A stretch of 64,000 bases of DNA from Zanthoxylum bungeanum (lineage: Eukaryota; Streptophyta; Magnoliopsida; Sapindales; Rutaceae), in NCBI GenBank assembly GCA_019454045.1, contig SKCR01023732.1:620001-684000 (forward strand), given 5' to 3'. The translations under genes and the position numbers were made by a program. Shown piece by piece: positions 9,688 through 21,500 of the stretch; position 1 is the first letter of the stretch; every line of letters starts with the position of its first letter. Below the pieces are notes generated by a model, which made no database searches, had not been told where the DNA came from, and was given only the letters and a program-made list of their open reading frames with translations.

Positions 9688-12274
9688 CCATTGTGGGGTT
9701 TCCTACAAATTTTCTGGTGGATACGGTAATATGATCAAGCATCCGGAAAGACATCATGCAGTTGAACTTGGAATTCATACGACGCAAACTCAAATGGCCA
9801 GGTACACATCATCTAGTAGAGGTACGAGTGCTGTAAATTTATATAAATATTCTGATGCAAAAAATAGAGAAAAATTTGCAAAATCAACTTGTATGGCACA
9901 TCTTTCTTTAAGCTTTTGTGAAAAACTTCATTTTACTAATTACGTGTATGATGCTTGAAATCCTGCTGCATGTAGAATGACTCGAAACACAACAAAACAT
10001 CATATTTTTAAATTATGCAAAGATGGTCAAATTATTTTAAAAGAAATATTTAAAGAGATAAAAGGTCGTATTTCTATATGTTCTGATATTTGTAGTGACC
10101 ATTGACAAACACACTCATACATGGGTGTGACTTGTCATTGGATTGATGCATCATTTACCATGCAAAAATGACTTATTGCATTTAGAGTTTTTGATGACCA
10201 ACATACTGCACAAAATATTTATAGAATGATGAAGGTAATTTTTGATGAATATGGTTTAGTAGATAAAATTTTAACAATTGGATTTGATAATGCATATGCA
10301 AATACTGCATCCATTAATGATTTAAAAGAAATATGTCAACCAAATTTTGGGGGGCGGTTTTTTCATATTCGTTGCACATGTCATGGTCTTAACTTATGTG
10401 TTCAAGATGGTCTGAAATTATTATTACCTTTCATTGATCCTATTAAGACGGCAATTAATTGTATTTGATCATATTCTCAAGTTATGAGAGAATGAGCCAA
10501 GTTTTGTAAAATAAATGGTATTCAAAATATCACAATTTTTCCTAGTCAATGAGATATTTGTGAATTTTTTTTAAATTTTTTAAATTTTTTTAATGATGCT
10601 ACTTTAATTTTTAGCGGTGTTTATTATCCTACAACACATTTATTTCTTCTTGAAAGTTTGAATATTATTGGTACTCTGGATGAACATATTGAAAGTAACG
10701 ATCCGAATGATTTTGTTTTGTTCGAAGCCATTACTGCTATGAAGGTAAAATGGTTGAATTATTTTAGATAAATTCATTTACTTTATCTTATTGCTGCTGT
10801 TTTTGATCCTATATTTAAATTAGAATGTTTGAATAGTGCTTTACAAGCTTACTATGGTTATTTATGAATATTAAATGAAATTGATATTACAATAATAATA
10901 GTGAGATTAAGAAATGATTTAATTGAGTTATTTAATGATTATATTGTAAGATATAACTTAGTAACATTAGGTGAATCTAGTAGTAGCGAACCGGTAATTC
11001 AAACAAGACTTTGCGCATGAGATTGTTGGTTACTGCAACGAAATAAAAAAGCTAGGGATACGACAACTAATAACCCCGAATTAGATAATTATTTATCTAC
11101 AAATTTCGAGTTTCCTATTGAAAGTTTAGTTAGTAAAAATTTTAAAATCATTGAATGGTGGAACCGACATCAAAATATATATCATATTTTATCAATTATT
11201 GCTAAAGAGATATTAACAGCACCTATTTACACCGTTGTGGTTGAGCAAGCCTTCAACTTGGGAGACAATATATTGGAAGCTAGACGATCTTCATTACATC
11301 CAAGCACTCTAGAAGCAACAGCTTGTGTGGATGATTGGACTCGAGCTTATCTGAGACAACAAAAAGATGCACCCGATGATTTCGAAGACTTGTTCGATAA
11401 TGCATCTGCAACAACAAGTGCAAGTGGAACCGAAGCTGAAAGATCAACTGATAATGATAATTGATAATTACAAAATTGTAAATTTACAAAGGAGAAATAT
11501 CTTAAAATTGTAATGGAACTATGTGAGTTTTGATTTCTCTCACCCCTGGAGGATACGTATGCAACTTAAATTTTTTAAAATTTAAGTTCAAGCTCTTTAA
11601 TTTAATAATTTTATTTATTTATTAAATTAATGTAATTTATTTTAATTTATTTTCGAAATTAAAAAAAAAAGTTCGAACCGAACCGGAACAGAACTGGTCG
11701 GTTCCGGTTCGGTTCAAGGTTCCGGTTCCACACTTGTGGAACCGGAAACCGGCCGGTTCGGTTCGGTTCCAAACCGGAACCGAATCGCCGGCCAGGTCTA
11801 TAAAATAATGTCTAATTTGAACGCTGGTTGGCGGTTTAGGCGGTTCGGGTCGCGATTCGGGTCACAATTTACGGTTTTTACGGTTCGGGTCGCGTTTGGG
11901 TCAAAAACGCGCACCGACCTAAAATTTACGGTTCGGTTCAGGCTGACCCGAAATCATTTTCGATATGTTTTCAAACCGCGCGGTTCGGTTCGGGTCGGTG
12001 CAATATGGGTCAGGTTGCAGTCTGAACCGAAACCGTGCACACCCATAATTCCAAATTTCGGGTTTCGGGTCTTCCGACCCGCATTACCCCGACCCGATCG
12101 GGTTTAAGAAAATTAAAAAACCCAATCCGACCTGTGAACACCCATTGTACAAATTGATTAGACGGATCAGATATGAATTTTGACATCTCTGTTTAAATAG
12201 TAGTAAAATCCCTGACCCGCATAGGGGCTCGTTTCTTTAGGGAATTATAATGGATCATTTTTGTACCCATTAAT

Positions 12275-12618
12275 TAAGGATGCGGAAAATCTCGGGCCCG
12301 GACCGATCCGCCCGAGATTTTTTGATCCCAGACGGGGCCGTAATTTAGAAGCCCGGCTAGGACTCGGGGCTGAGCCTGGCTCAACATATTTAGCCCGGGC
12401 CCGGCCCAGCCCTAGCTAATTTTTTTTTTTTTAATTTTTTACTTATTTTTTGTACTTTGTAGCATTTGAATTGTTAGTTTATACACTAAACTTTTAATGT
12501 ATTTATAAATTATCTTGAAACAAATGATCTCTATTTTATATTTTTATGTTCTTAATTTTAATTTTAATTTTTTATCCGGCCCTGAGCCCGACCCGGCAGA
12601 TGCCGATTGCCCCTATTT
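12275..12618. mobile_element. Probable hAT-like MITE with GGCCCGG-rich ends
   Basis: The same 8-bp sequence CCATTAAT occurs at 12267-12274 and 12619-12626. Both inner edges are rich in GGGCCCGG or CCCGACCCGG motifs around an AT-rich centre, and the right side contains GCCCCTA. The terminal inverted repeats are weak, so the exact ends are uncertain. Confidence 0.5.
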
Positions 12619-13183
12619 CCATTAATTGAACTGAGAGGGATACAAATGTTAACATATTCCCCTATCATATACGAACTGTTGTCATCCTGTAAAATATTAA
12701 GAGTTTGATTAAATAGACGACAGTGCCGTGTGCTAAGCTACACCGCAAAATGAACAAGACCACGACAAGTCGGTTAGAAAAATCACTTGACAAAAACATC
12801 ACGACCAAAACAGTACTATAGAAAAAAAGTAAAGGGCAAAATGGGAAATAAACCGCGACGAGTCGCTTATTTTCGATCGTGCGATCAAGAGATATGCCGC
12901 ATCACGTAACCGTAGCCGTACACGTGGCATCACGCTAGCATAATCCAGAAAACTCCATATCCTTCCAGAATCATCCCACATTTTCTACATAATCTTCTAA
13001 CCTTTTACTCCTCAGAAAATTGTTTTTCTTTTTTAATTAATATTAATTTTCTCATCCTCCGTAAAATTTTAAAGCTCAAAATTTCCACTACTGAAATTAT
13101 AATAATCTCCGATCAGGTACCGAATTTATATACTTTTGATGATCACAAGTACCATGCAGAATCATTACTTGATGATGCTGCAT

Positions 13184-13219
<36 letters not shown>

Positions 13220-13300
13220 GATTTTATGTTTTTTTTTTATAAAATTTATAATTGTCTGTAATTGTATTATTTGAATTGTTTGTTTTTCCAGGGAAAAAAA
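12619..13300 (+). promoter_or_regulatory. Promoter and 5' UTR of the SR splicing factor gene, with a 5' UTR intron
   Basis: The region before the start codon holds a probable leader exon ending at 13116 (CTCCGATCAG) followed by GTACCG, and an acceptor TTTTTCCAG at 13291, so a 5' UTR intron of about 175 bp is likely. That intron contains a T-run of about 28 near 13185-13212. A promoter is expected near 12800-13050, but I cannot assign a TATA box with confidence. Confidence 0.6.
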
Positions 13301-16300
13301 ATGAGCAGCCGATCGAGCCGTACTATCTACGTCGGAAACCTCCCGGGAGATACTCGAATGAGAGAAGTGGAAGACTTGTTCTACAAGGTTTCATTTTTAT
13401 ATTTGTTGAAATTATTTGTTATAATTTTTTTTAAAAGGTTTTTAATTTTTGTTTCTGTAATTTTTAGATTCTGGATTTTATTTTTTTTTTAAAAAATTTC
13501 TGCTGCTGCATCTTTATTTAATGAAACGAACAACTTTCCCTTAAATTTATCAGATAAACAATCAATTGCTTGTTATAGTCAGAATTTTACAGTTTATGGT
13601 TGCTGAAGCTTTTGTTAGAGTAAAACTTTAACTGGTTTACATTTGATAAATTTATTATTGTTATTGCTTGGTAATTGCAGTATGGGCCCATTGTTGATAT
13701 TGATTTGAAGATCCCACCAAGACCTCCAGGTTATGCTTTTGTTGAGGTGAGTCCTATAATTAATTAAGCAATTGGGGAATATTATGGTTATATTTTGCGC
13801 TCATTTTTCGTATATATTAAGATGTTGGCTTCCTGAGGACTCTATATGAATGCATGTATGTATTTTCCTTATTTTCTTGAATTTCTTTCTGTTTACGGTT
13901 ATCCAATTTCTCTTTCTTTTGTAGTTTGAGGATTATCGTGATGCTGAGGATGCAATCCGTGGTCGAGATGGCTATAAATTTGATGGGTATCGATTGCGAG
14001 TAAGTAGCTGATCCCCTACAATATTTTGTTAAGCTGGTTTTGATTGTTCCATTGTAATTTGTTGTTGAATATGTCCTTTTTGTTTTTCAAGGTTGAACTT
14101 GCACATGGGAGCCGAAGACAATCGTCATCAGTGGATCGTTATTACAGCAGTGGAGGCAGCCGTGGAGTCCCCAGGCGCTCCGACTATCGTGGTATGTATC
14201 AGTATTGCCCTTGACATCATTTGTGTTTCGTATCGTATGAGTGCATGCAACTGAGAATTGATTGTTGCCCTTCCATCCTGCAGTTTTGGTGACTGGATTA
14301 CCTTCTTCTGCTTCATGGCAAGACCTAAAGGTGAGTCATGACTCATGAGTGATGCTTCTTACAAATACTGCATTGCTGTATCTTTTGTGTTGTGTACGCA
14401 CTGATTAACTACTGCCCATTCATATTTTTGGGTAACTGAACTTCTTGGCCATTTTCATTAAATGTTTATTGCTTGTGTTGTCAATGATCAGGATCACATG
14501 CGTCATGCTGGGGATGTCTGCTTCTCTGAAGTATTTCGTGATCGTGGTGGTAAGTAGAGTTGGTCAGTTCCTTTTTTGTGTGCTGATTAAATTGTGGTCT
14601 GTTTACCCTTCTCGAGGTAATGGCAAGTAGTACGGTAAAACTGTATATGGAATGAGGATGTTTGAGATAGATATGTGGCTAGACTTTGGTTGACAGTTAA
14701 GAGTAACCTATTATATGTGGATTTATGGGTAGTGAAAGATATGACTTGGTGGGGGTTTAGCTTTTTGTATCGGTACTGGAAACTCTTCAAGTTCATCCGC
14801 TTCTGATGCATGGTAAATTGTTACATGAAATTGTTTAGAGATGCTAATTGCATTATATTTGCAGGCATGACTGGAATCGTGGAGTACACAACCTATGATG
14901 ATATGAAATATGCTGTAAGTTAGTTTTACTTTACTGTCATGATCTTATAGGTTTAATTGGGCTGGGGATGTCTCATGTACTCGACCTACTTAATTAGTTC
15001 TGACTGCTTTATTCTTTTTTGACTTTGTAGATAAGGAAACTTGATCGCTCTGAGTTTCAAAATGCATTCTCCCGGGCTTATGTGCGGGTATGTCACGGTA
15101 AATTGAGTATTGAATGCTGGATTTTGTTCTTGTCTGTAAAACTGCTTCACTTGCTTGTTTCTTTAGGTGAGGGAGTATGAATCAAGACGGAGCTACTCTA
15201 GAAGTCCAAGCCGTAGTCCTTACTATTCGAGGAGCCGAAGCCGTAGTCCTTACTATTCGAGTAGCCGAAGCCCCAGTCGCAGCTGGAGCTACAGTCCCAG
15301 GGGCAGGAGGTCTGGTTCAATTGTTTGACAAAAGGAAATCAGTACATCTGTTTTTATTCATATTGCAAACTGACCAAGTGTTTCTGCAGCTATTCTCCCA
15401 GGGGCAAATATTCACGTCGATCTCTATCTGTATCACCTGATAGGTCTACTTCTCAGCGTTCACCCTCGGGATCACCTCCCCGGTCTTTATCAAGGTATAG
15501 CTGTGTTCAATTATATTTTTCAGTTGCATCAACTGATAGATGCAAAAATAATATCTCCAGAATCTCTCTTTTTAGTAAAATGTTAGCGTATCCATCATGT
15601 CTTGCTCTGACTCACTTTTCTGAAATTCATTTTCACTGGTTTTTTGGTTATTTTCTTCTCTTTTCAGTATAATAGTATTGTGTATCTATCATGTCTGGCA
15701 CCAAATTCGTTTTACTGGATTTTGGTTATTTTGTCTTTTTATGTCAAATGCCAATTCTACAGAATAGGATGAGTCATGAGAAATATATATACCTAAGATC
15801 TAGCAGTATGTTTCTTCTGACTTTATGTCGTCATCAACGATTCAGTTATATATTGGTGTCATTTCTCTTCCTGCTGCATTTTGAAATTTCTTGATAGCTC
15901 ATTTTTTTTGTTTCACTTGGTGACATTTCTTCATGACAACTGTAACATGGTAAAATTACTTGTCATGGTGGGCTTCCTAGAAACTATGATTACAAATTGG
16001 ATGGAATCTCTTCTAACAGTTGTCCTCCAACCATATCCATTTTCAAGTTCATCCGCATTCGCTTATCGACCCTGAAGTTGTAACAATGTGCGGCCCTTAG
16101 CAAGTATTATTATGTTTTACTTCAAGTTTCTTTTGTATGTTTTATACTACTACCTGCCTAATGCATTGTGAATTTCAAGCTTTGGCGTTCCTGGTATAAG
16201 GCCTATTCCTGCTTTTTAGGGCCAAGGTCAGGCCGCAAAATTAAAGAGGCTCCAGTTTAGCTAGTGATTATGTTCATATAATCTAGTATTCTAGGGTGGT

Positions 16301-17818
16301 TAGGCCAAGCTTGAGAACTCCCCGGTACTTTGAAAAGCTCATTTTATTGGTGGTTGGTCTCTGCTTGGGATACTAGTTTATACCTTAAAGAAGGTCATCA
16401 TATAGGAATTTAGTGCAGGTTTAATTTTTATCTTTGTAGTTGTCACACCAATGCTCAAAGAAAGTTCTTATGTTTTGAAAATCTTGTAATGATTTGGCTA
16501 AACAAAGTCTTTCGCTATAGACCTAAAAGTTTTTAATCTCTTTCTCAAGTTTTCTTCTGTAGTAGTCTTAGTTTCTTTAAAATTCGATCAAAGAGACTTG
16601 TTAGTTAGTTATTTCAATGACACGATTCAGATTAGCTGATTGGTTGTCAAACATGCTGGGGTTCATTTAGAGAGAGTTGCTAACGTCTCGTCAAGCTGAT
16701 GCTTTGTGCTGCTGGGTCTTGGCCCCTTATACCTTTGTCTGTGTGTCTTAGATGCATTTCACTGGTTGACCGTTCTGTTACTTGGAAATTTTACTGCATT
16801 TCAATTCTTTTTTGAATCTCATGAGTTGCTGTGCTACCTGTTTTTGATAATTTTTATTCTTCTGAGCAAGAACGGTTGAGACAAGTTCTCTCTCTTTCAA
16901 ACATTTGGTCTTCTTTCATTATCATTTTCTCTCATTATTTTCATTGCTTTTATCCTGGTCTATGGTTGTTTCCTCCAGCTTGAAGTTATCTCTATTCATT
17001 GATAATGCCTGGTTGTGCCGGATTTGAGATAAGCATTTCAGTGTTATTTTGCTGGGAAACTTCCAGATAAACTTTTTTCACAGTATACTTTTAACGTTTT
17101 TTGTTGGACGTTTTTACTGCTCCATTGAGTTGCTCAACTAAGCTTTTATTCTTCAAAACTGGAAGGGAAAATTGAAAAAAGGTTTTATTGGGTCAGTTAT
17201 CATACCTTGTTTATGAAGGTTGCCTGTTTGTTTGCTAGATCTGGCTCTTTTGCGAGGACTTGGGGAGTTGAATGTTAGGAACTTGATGGGATGTGGTGCT
17301 CAAATGCCTGCAACTCATTTGGTTCTAGAGGTAATAATGTTTTTGTTGAACGCACCTGTCGACGAACCCGAATGGTTTTTTATTTCTAATATGTTATGCG
17401 TGTTGTTCTAACTAGTTCTAGAATGGAAAAATATAGATGGAAGGGTTGCATTTGAAGCTGGATGCAACGATTTAGGTGCAATTGCCATTCACAAATTGAG
17501 ACATCTTCGGCTCCTGATTCTTTTTAACTTGGTGATGAAGACCGAGCGGATGTTCTTATTTAGTATTTAGTATTTTTGCTTTTGTCAATTGTCTTCATAA
17601 CTATTAAGATACAGGTTTGATACTTTTTCTCTTGGTTGCCACCAAGAGTGATGGTATTTATTCAATTCTGATATGCTTCACAATGATGTGAATGGGCTTT
17701 TGGATCAAACGTTGAGGATTTCTATTGAAATGGATTGTTTCTGGATTTTTTTTGCAGATCCAGGTCTAGATCCAGGTCATCTAGCAGTCGAAGCGTATCC
17801 CGATCCTATTCACCATAG
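13301..17818 (+). CDS. SR34: SR splicing factor, SF2/ASF-like (SR34/SR30 subfamily)
   Basis: Eleven coding exons: 13301-13387, 13681-13746, 13925-13999, 14092-14191, 14284-14330, 14492-14549, 14865-14914, 15031-15087, 15167-15309, 15390-15494 and 17758-17818. They total 849 nt and encode 282 residues. RRM1 has RNP2 IYVGNL (residues 9-14) and RNP1 around GYAFVEFE (46-53). The second, pseudo-RRM has the diagnostic heptad start SWQDLK (120-125). From about residue 186 comes an RS domain with RSPYYS repeats that ends RSYSP. This protein binds exonic enhancers and recruits spliceosome components in the nucleus. The last intron is 2,263 bp against 80-370 bp for the others. The stop is followed at once by GTGTG, so a further 3' UTR intron (to an acceptor near 17916) is possible. 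Whether it is SR34, SR34a or SR30 cannot be settled here. Confidence 0.93.
15495..17757 (+). other. Outsized last coding intron of the SR gene
   Basis: This 2.26-kb intron separates two segments of the RS domain. It has a normal donor (GTATAG) and acceptor (TTTTTTTGCAG). I see no transposon ends or good open frame in it. Long introns in SR genes often carry alternative exons or sites for autoregulated splicing; that role here is inference. Confidence 0.6.
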
Positions 17819-18504
17819 GTGTGTGATTCTTCTTATTCAATTTTTTTTTCCATTACTTTCATAAATTATTCTTTTCTTTATGTCTCAAATTTGATTCTGT
17901 TTCTGTGATTGACAGGTGAGATCCGAGTAATGCTTGACGGGTATACTTTAGGTATTGCTCGCTCTTGAGGTCCGTAGTATTACGGTAGTAGCTTTGTAAA
18001 AGTTCCATGGTAGAAATACTAAGGACTTCTAATAAGAACCAGATATATATTTAGAGAGAAGAGACTTTTATTTTTATATTTCGAGTACTATTGACCATGG
18101 TGATGTATTGTTGTACCCTTTTAAATTGTAGTAATTTAAACCAATGCTGGATTAAATCTTAGATCGATGTGTGTATAATTATTCTGCTGTGTGGGTTAAT
18201 TTCATGTAGACGTGATAGCTGATTATTGAAGTGGGTGACCGGACGGCACGGTTAAGCATACCGTCTCCGGCCAACATTACTTGATTCACTCCATTTTGTA
18301 TATCCAAGGCAAAGAAACTATAGAAGTAAAAAGTCCAGCACGTTTTTTTAAAGGCCACTCTTCCAGTAGTTTTGAGCCTCTCGTGCTCAACAGACTCCAA
18401 GCATTATATGTATCGTTTCTCAAGCATACATAATTTTGGATTTTCAGTTATTAGTGAGGTGGTAGTCTTTGCTTCACCCAAAAAAAAAAGGGCACAAGAA
18501 AGAC
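17819..18504. other. Convergent 3' ends of the SR and RING genes
   Basis: The plus-strand SR gene and the minus-strand RING gene meet here tail to tail. The 3' UTR of the SR gene probably runs to about 18150. A CTTTTTTTTTTGGG-type run at 18479-18490 lies just after the stop of the RING gene on its strand. No other gene is seen. Confidence 0.6.
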
Positions 18505-21500
18505 TTACGCCTGATTTTGTGGCAATGTCCTCTCAGATCCGTGTCTTCGGTGCAAGCTGCTGTGCCGAATGCCTGGATCTGAGCCGCTTGCAGCTTGACG
18601 GAGTGCACTCAAACTTGAATCTCTATCAACCTGGTTGAGTGAGAATGCAGGCAAGTGCTCTCTTTCCCATGCCTGTTGAAAGTTGTGACCGGATGTACCC
18701 GGCGGGAAGAAATAGAAGCCGCCATTTTGATATGATGACGAGGCCACTGGCCCTGCTTGACTTATACCTCTCTGACTGCCAGATCTGCGGCCACTGGTGA
18801 TTGGTGTGCGCATGGCTGGTGGATTGCCGGGCTGCTGCTGATAATATGCCTGGAGAGCTTGGACTCTATCATGTGCCCCCGTATTACTGCCGGGGTATTG
18901 AGGTATCATTGAGGAAGCAACTGAACTCCCAGCTCTAGCACAGAAACCAATGAGAAAAAGGAGACTTTAGAAACAATCCAGGAACCAATGAGAATACACA
19001 AAGACATACCTGTGACCAACAATGAAGGGATGCATAAAAGACCCCGATCTCGGTATGTCTGAAGTGGTCCTTGCCGACCTTTGAGTGACAGGCGGAATCG
19101 AAGTTTGATCACCGCTACCAATTTGACTACTGGATGTAGAGAAGGGAGAGGAATGTTGCTCCCAACTGTGATAATGGAGATCCATGGCAGGGAGAGTATA
19201 CGAAGTTGGCATCTCACTGTGTATCGATGGACCGTTCCAGAGATTGTTAAAATTGGAATTATCTGAAACACTTCCACTGGGGTTTGAGGATGAGGGATGA
19301 ATGGGTCCTAAGTAAGCAATATACGGACATGGATGGGTACGTTCCGCAAAGATAGCATATTGTCCCGGTAGATCATGATCTGCATTACAAAAATTACTTC
19401 AATCAATATATACCCATTTCACCTTCGAACCCTAATCCCCCACAGATATCTTTAATTAATTATGCATTAAAAAAGAGAGAGAGAGAGAGAGAGACATCTT
19501 ACATGCATTTGATGAAAATTCCCCTTCCCTGCAAAATATTAGATCAAAGCATGTCAGAAAACGGGAGAAAGGAAAATAGAGGATTAAAATATCAATCCAA
19601 GGAAACTGCAACGAATGGCTGGAAAGAGGAGATATCCAGGATCTCATATCCCACAAGAACTAATTAATTCAATGGCCAGAACTGGTCAGCCCATGATAGA
19701 ACGTGTGGTATTATCTATCTATTAAGCCGAATTCAGAGGTAATCAAGCTTTGAATTTGATGACACGAAATTTTGACTGACATGGTTCTACCAATTGCTTG
19801 CATTAAATTGAGGAGCCAACACTTCATGACATGCCAATTCCGCAGTCAAGGACTCGAGAATATCCAAGTAAATTATTAAGAAAAAGGATGACAACCGCAT
19901 TTTCAAATCAGGCTAGCACAGGAACTGTTTCAAGATGACTAATTAGACTGACAAAAGTGAATTGCATTTGCATTATCACACATCCAATCCCCCATGAAAA
20001 CTCTTTCCAAGCATCTTCGTGTAGCATCTCAGAGGGAATGAATGCATGTCAATAGTGGTTTGAAAGGAAATTTTTAGCCAAGGTCAAGCAGAGTAACTAC
20101 TAACAACACGTCAGCATCAATAGAGATACACATATTTTGTGTGTCCAAGATTGCAGCTTTTGAAAGGGCATAGAACTGCAAAATTAGACGAGTAAGAGCT
20201 CTCCTGAACTTTCCGAATACATTATCCTTACAACTACCCTTGACCCTATCATTTTTACATTTTAATTTATAGGGAGTGTTTTTTCGATCTCTTAGTAATT
20301 ACTTTTGCCTTATTCAAAAAGGAAATCTCGTCTCTATGGCCTTCAGTATTTTAATTGGAATTATTCATTTATGTCTTATTCAATATTGCACCTGTGCAAA
20401 CGCTACATCAACATGGAAAAGCAAACACACCACAAAATGAAAGCATATGAAAGCATAAAACAACTAAGGTGTAAGCTTTACTATGTGAGATGATGCTTAC
20501 TCAAAAGATGAAGGAAGTCGCGTTAAGCTACCGAATGGACACCAGTGAACTGCAAAAGACTGCACATGGAAACAACAATAAATATAAACATGTAAAGTTC
20601 CAATCAAAGTATTATCATCTTGTGCACCCAAACACATTGTATATTCAAAAAGGACTAACCATGAGGTAGTTTCATTCCTTTCATGCATGTAAAACAAAGA
20701 TAAAAATGAAAAAATGTAATCAAATACTGATAAATTGGATGCATAAATCAAAATTTACAAGCGACCTCGTGAACAACAGCAACATTCATGATTTCATGTA
20801 GAATGGTAGATACTTTCCTGCGGTTGCTCGGGCTTTCATTGTTCAAGGCTATTGCTTCAGTGCACTGAAATTTTTTGCTCACTTATTTAAATAGCACCTC
20901 AAGCACCTTCGCTTGTTATAACAAAATTTCCCAATAACTAAAAAAAGAAAAAAAAAATCTTTGAATCTAAAGATAATCAACTCGTTTTCAGAATGCACTA
21001 TGAGACCTCAATACGAAAAAATAAAGAGATCTTGCATAATATTCTGGGTTGACATTTTTATTCTTTTAAAAAAGAGTGCAATGTGATAATCTGGTGTAAA
21101 TTGGACATTCAAGTACATAAAAAATGAGCATATTGTCACCGTATAGTTATTCTCTTACCAAAAGACTATCTTTATGAGCATGCATGGAAAAAGAAATCAA
21201 TGGAAAAATGATAAGGTTGAAGATAGGAAGATAAATTTAAAAGACAAAAGAGGCTACAAATAAGCAACGAATGTTTGCGCACTATGCATTTAAACTGCAT
21301 AGAAGTGATCTAATGAAAACTTCTCACCGTTTCAGAGTAGCTTAGATCATAAAGATCATCATCATGGGTCCAGTCATCCAAGCTAAATTCCGGAAATGAG
21401 CGACAACCATTAGCGTAAAGCCATTGGCCTTTCTCAATTTTTCGACAATTAGGGCATTGCATGGCACCCTTTATATTGAATGCTGAACCAATGCAATCTG

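Larger units (their letters stand above)
7854..11464 (+). pseudogene. hAT-family transposase, broken by nine stop codons and a MITE
   Basis: The frame starts at the ATG at 7854, is cut by an inserted element at 8032-9687, and resumes in the same phase after one target-site copy. From there to the stop near 11462 it is a single frame of about 590 codons with no frameshift, interrupted by TGA at 9956, 10103, 10169, 10466, 10493, 10550, 10865 and 11018 and by TAA at 10769. The N-terminal part has the Cys/His spacing of a BED zinc finger (NHCGVSYKFS then HPERHH). The C-terminal part has the hATC dimerisation pattern (WWNRH, SIIAKEIL, EQAFNLG, RSSLHPSTLEA). Most of the TGA codons fall where Trp would fit the family. 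It cannot make a full transposase. Confidence 0.85.
7384..11800 (+). mobile_element. hAT transposon, 4.4 kb, with dead transposase
   Basis: The termini are TAGACCCGGCC at 7384 and GGCCAGGTCTA at 11790-11800 (inverted TAGACCTGGCC). It is flanked by a perfect 8-bp duplication TAAAATAA (7376-7383 and 11801-11808). About 150 bp inside each end are dense GGTTCC/GGAACC arrays that resemble transposase-binding subterminal repeats. It encodes a BED-finger/hATC-type transposase frame from 7854, now broken by stops and by the insertion at 8032-9687. Without that insertion and one target copy it would be about 2.75 kb. Short relatives with the same termini lie at 1-356 and 47773-48130. Confidence 0.9.
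7130..12047. mobile_element. Second-level hAT-type MITE, interrupted by a larger hAT element
   Basis: The left part (7130-7383) and right part (11809-12047) are together homologous along their length to the uninterrupted 532-bp copy at 24860-25391, including GGCGGTGCGGTTCGG near the left end and GTCTAATTTGAACGC near the centre. Flanks ATTTCAAA (7122-7129) and ATTCCAAA (12048-12055) match at 7 of 8 positions. It was split by insertion of the element at 7384-11800. Confidence 0.85.
6852..12144. mobile_element. Outermost hAT-type MITE of a four-level nest (interrupted)
   Basis: The left end is TAGGGGTGTTCATAGGGTC and the right end is GAACACCCA, inverted TGGGTGTTC. Flanks ATGTACAG (6844-6851) and TTGTACAA (12145-12152) agree at 6 of 8 positions. 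The interior is rich in GACCCGA and GGGTCGGG motifs and is interrupted by the element at 7130-12047. A related solo copy lies at 60075-60478, which supports the borders. Without the insertion it would be about 375 bp. Confidence 0.7.

Noticed and set aside
11736..12107. Arg-rich 123-codon frame
   Set aside because: It crosses the end of one MITE and the right part of another; no gene.
13185..13212. Long T-run considered as a terminator or SINE tail
   Set aside because: It lies inside the 5' UTR intron of the SR gene without any SINE boxes; most likely a polypyrimidine slip run.
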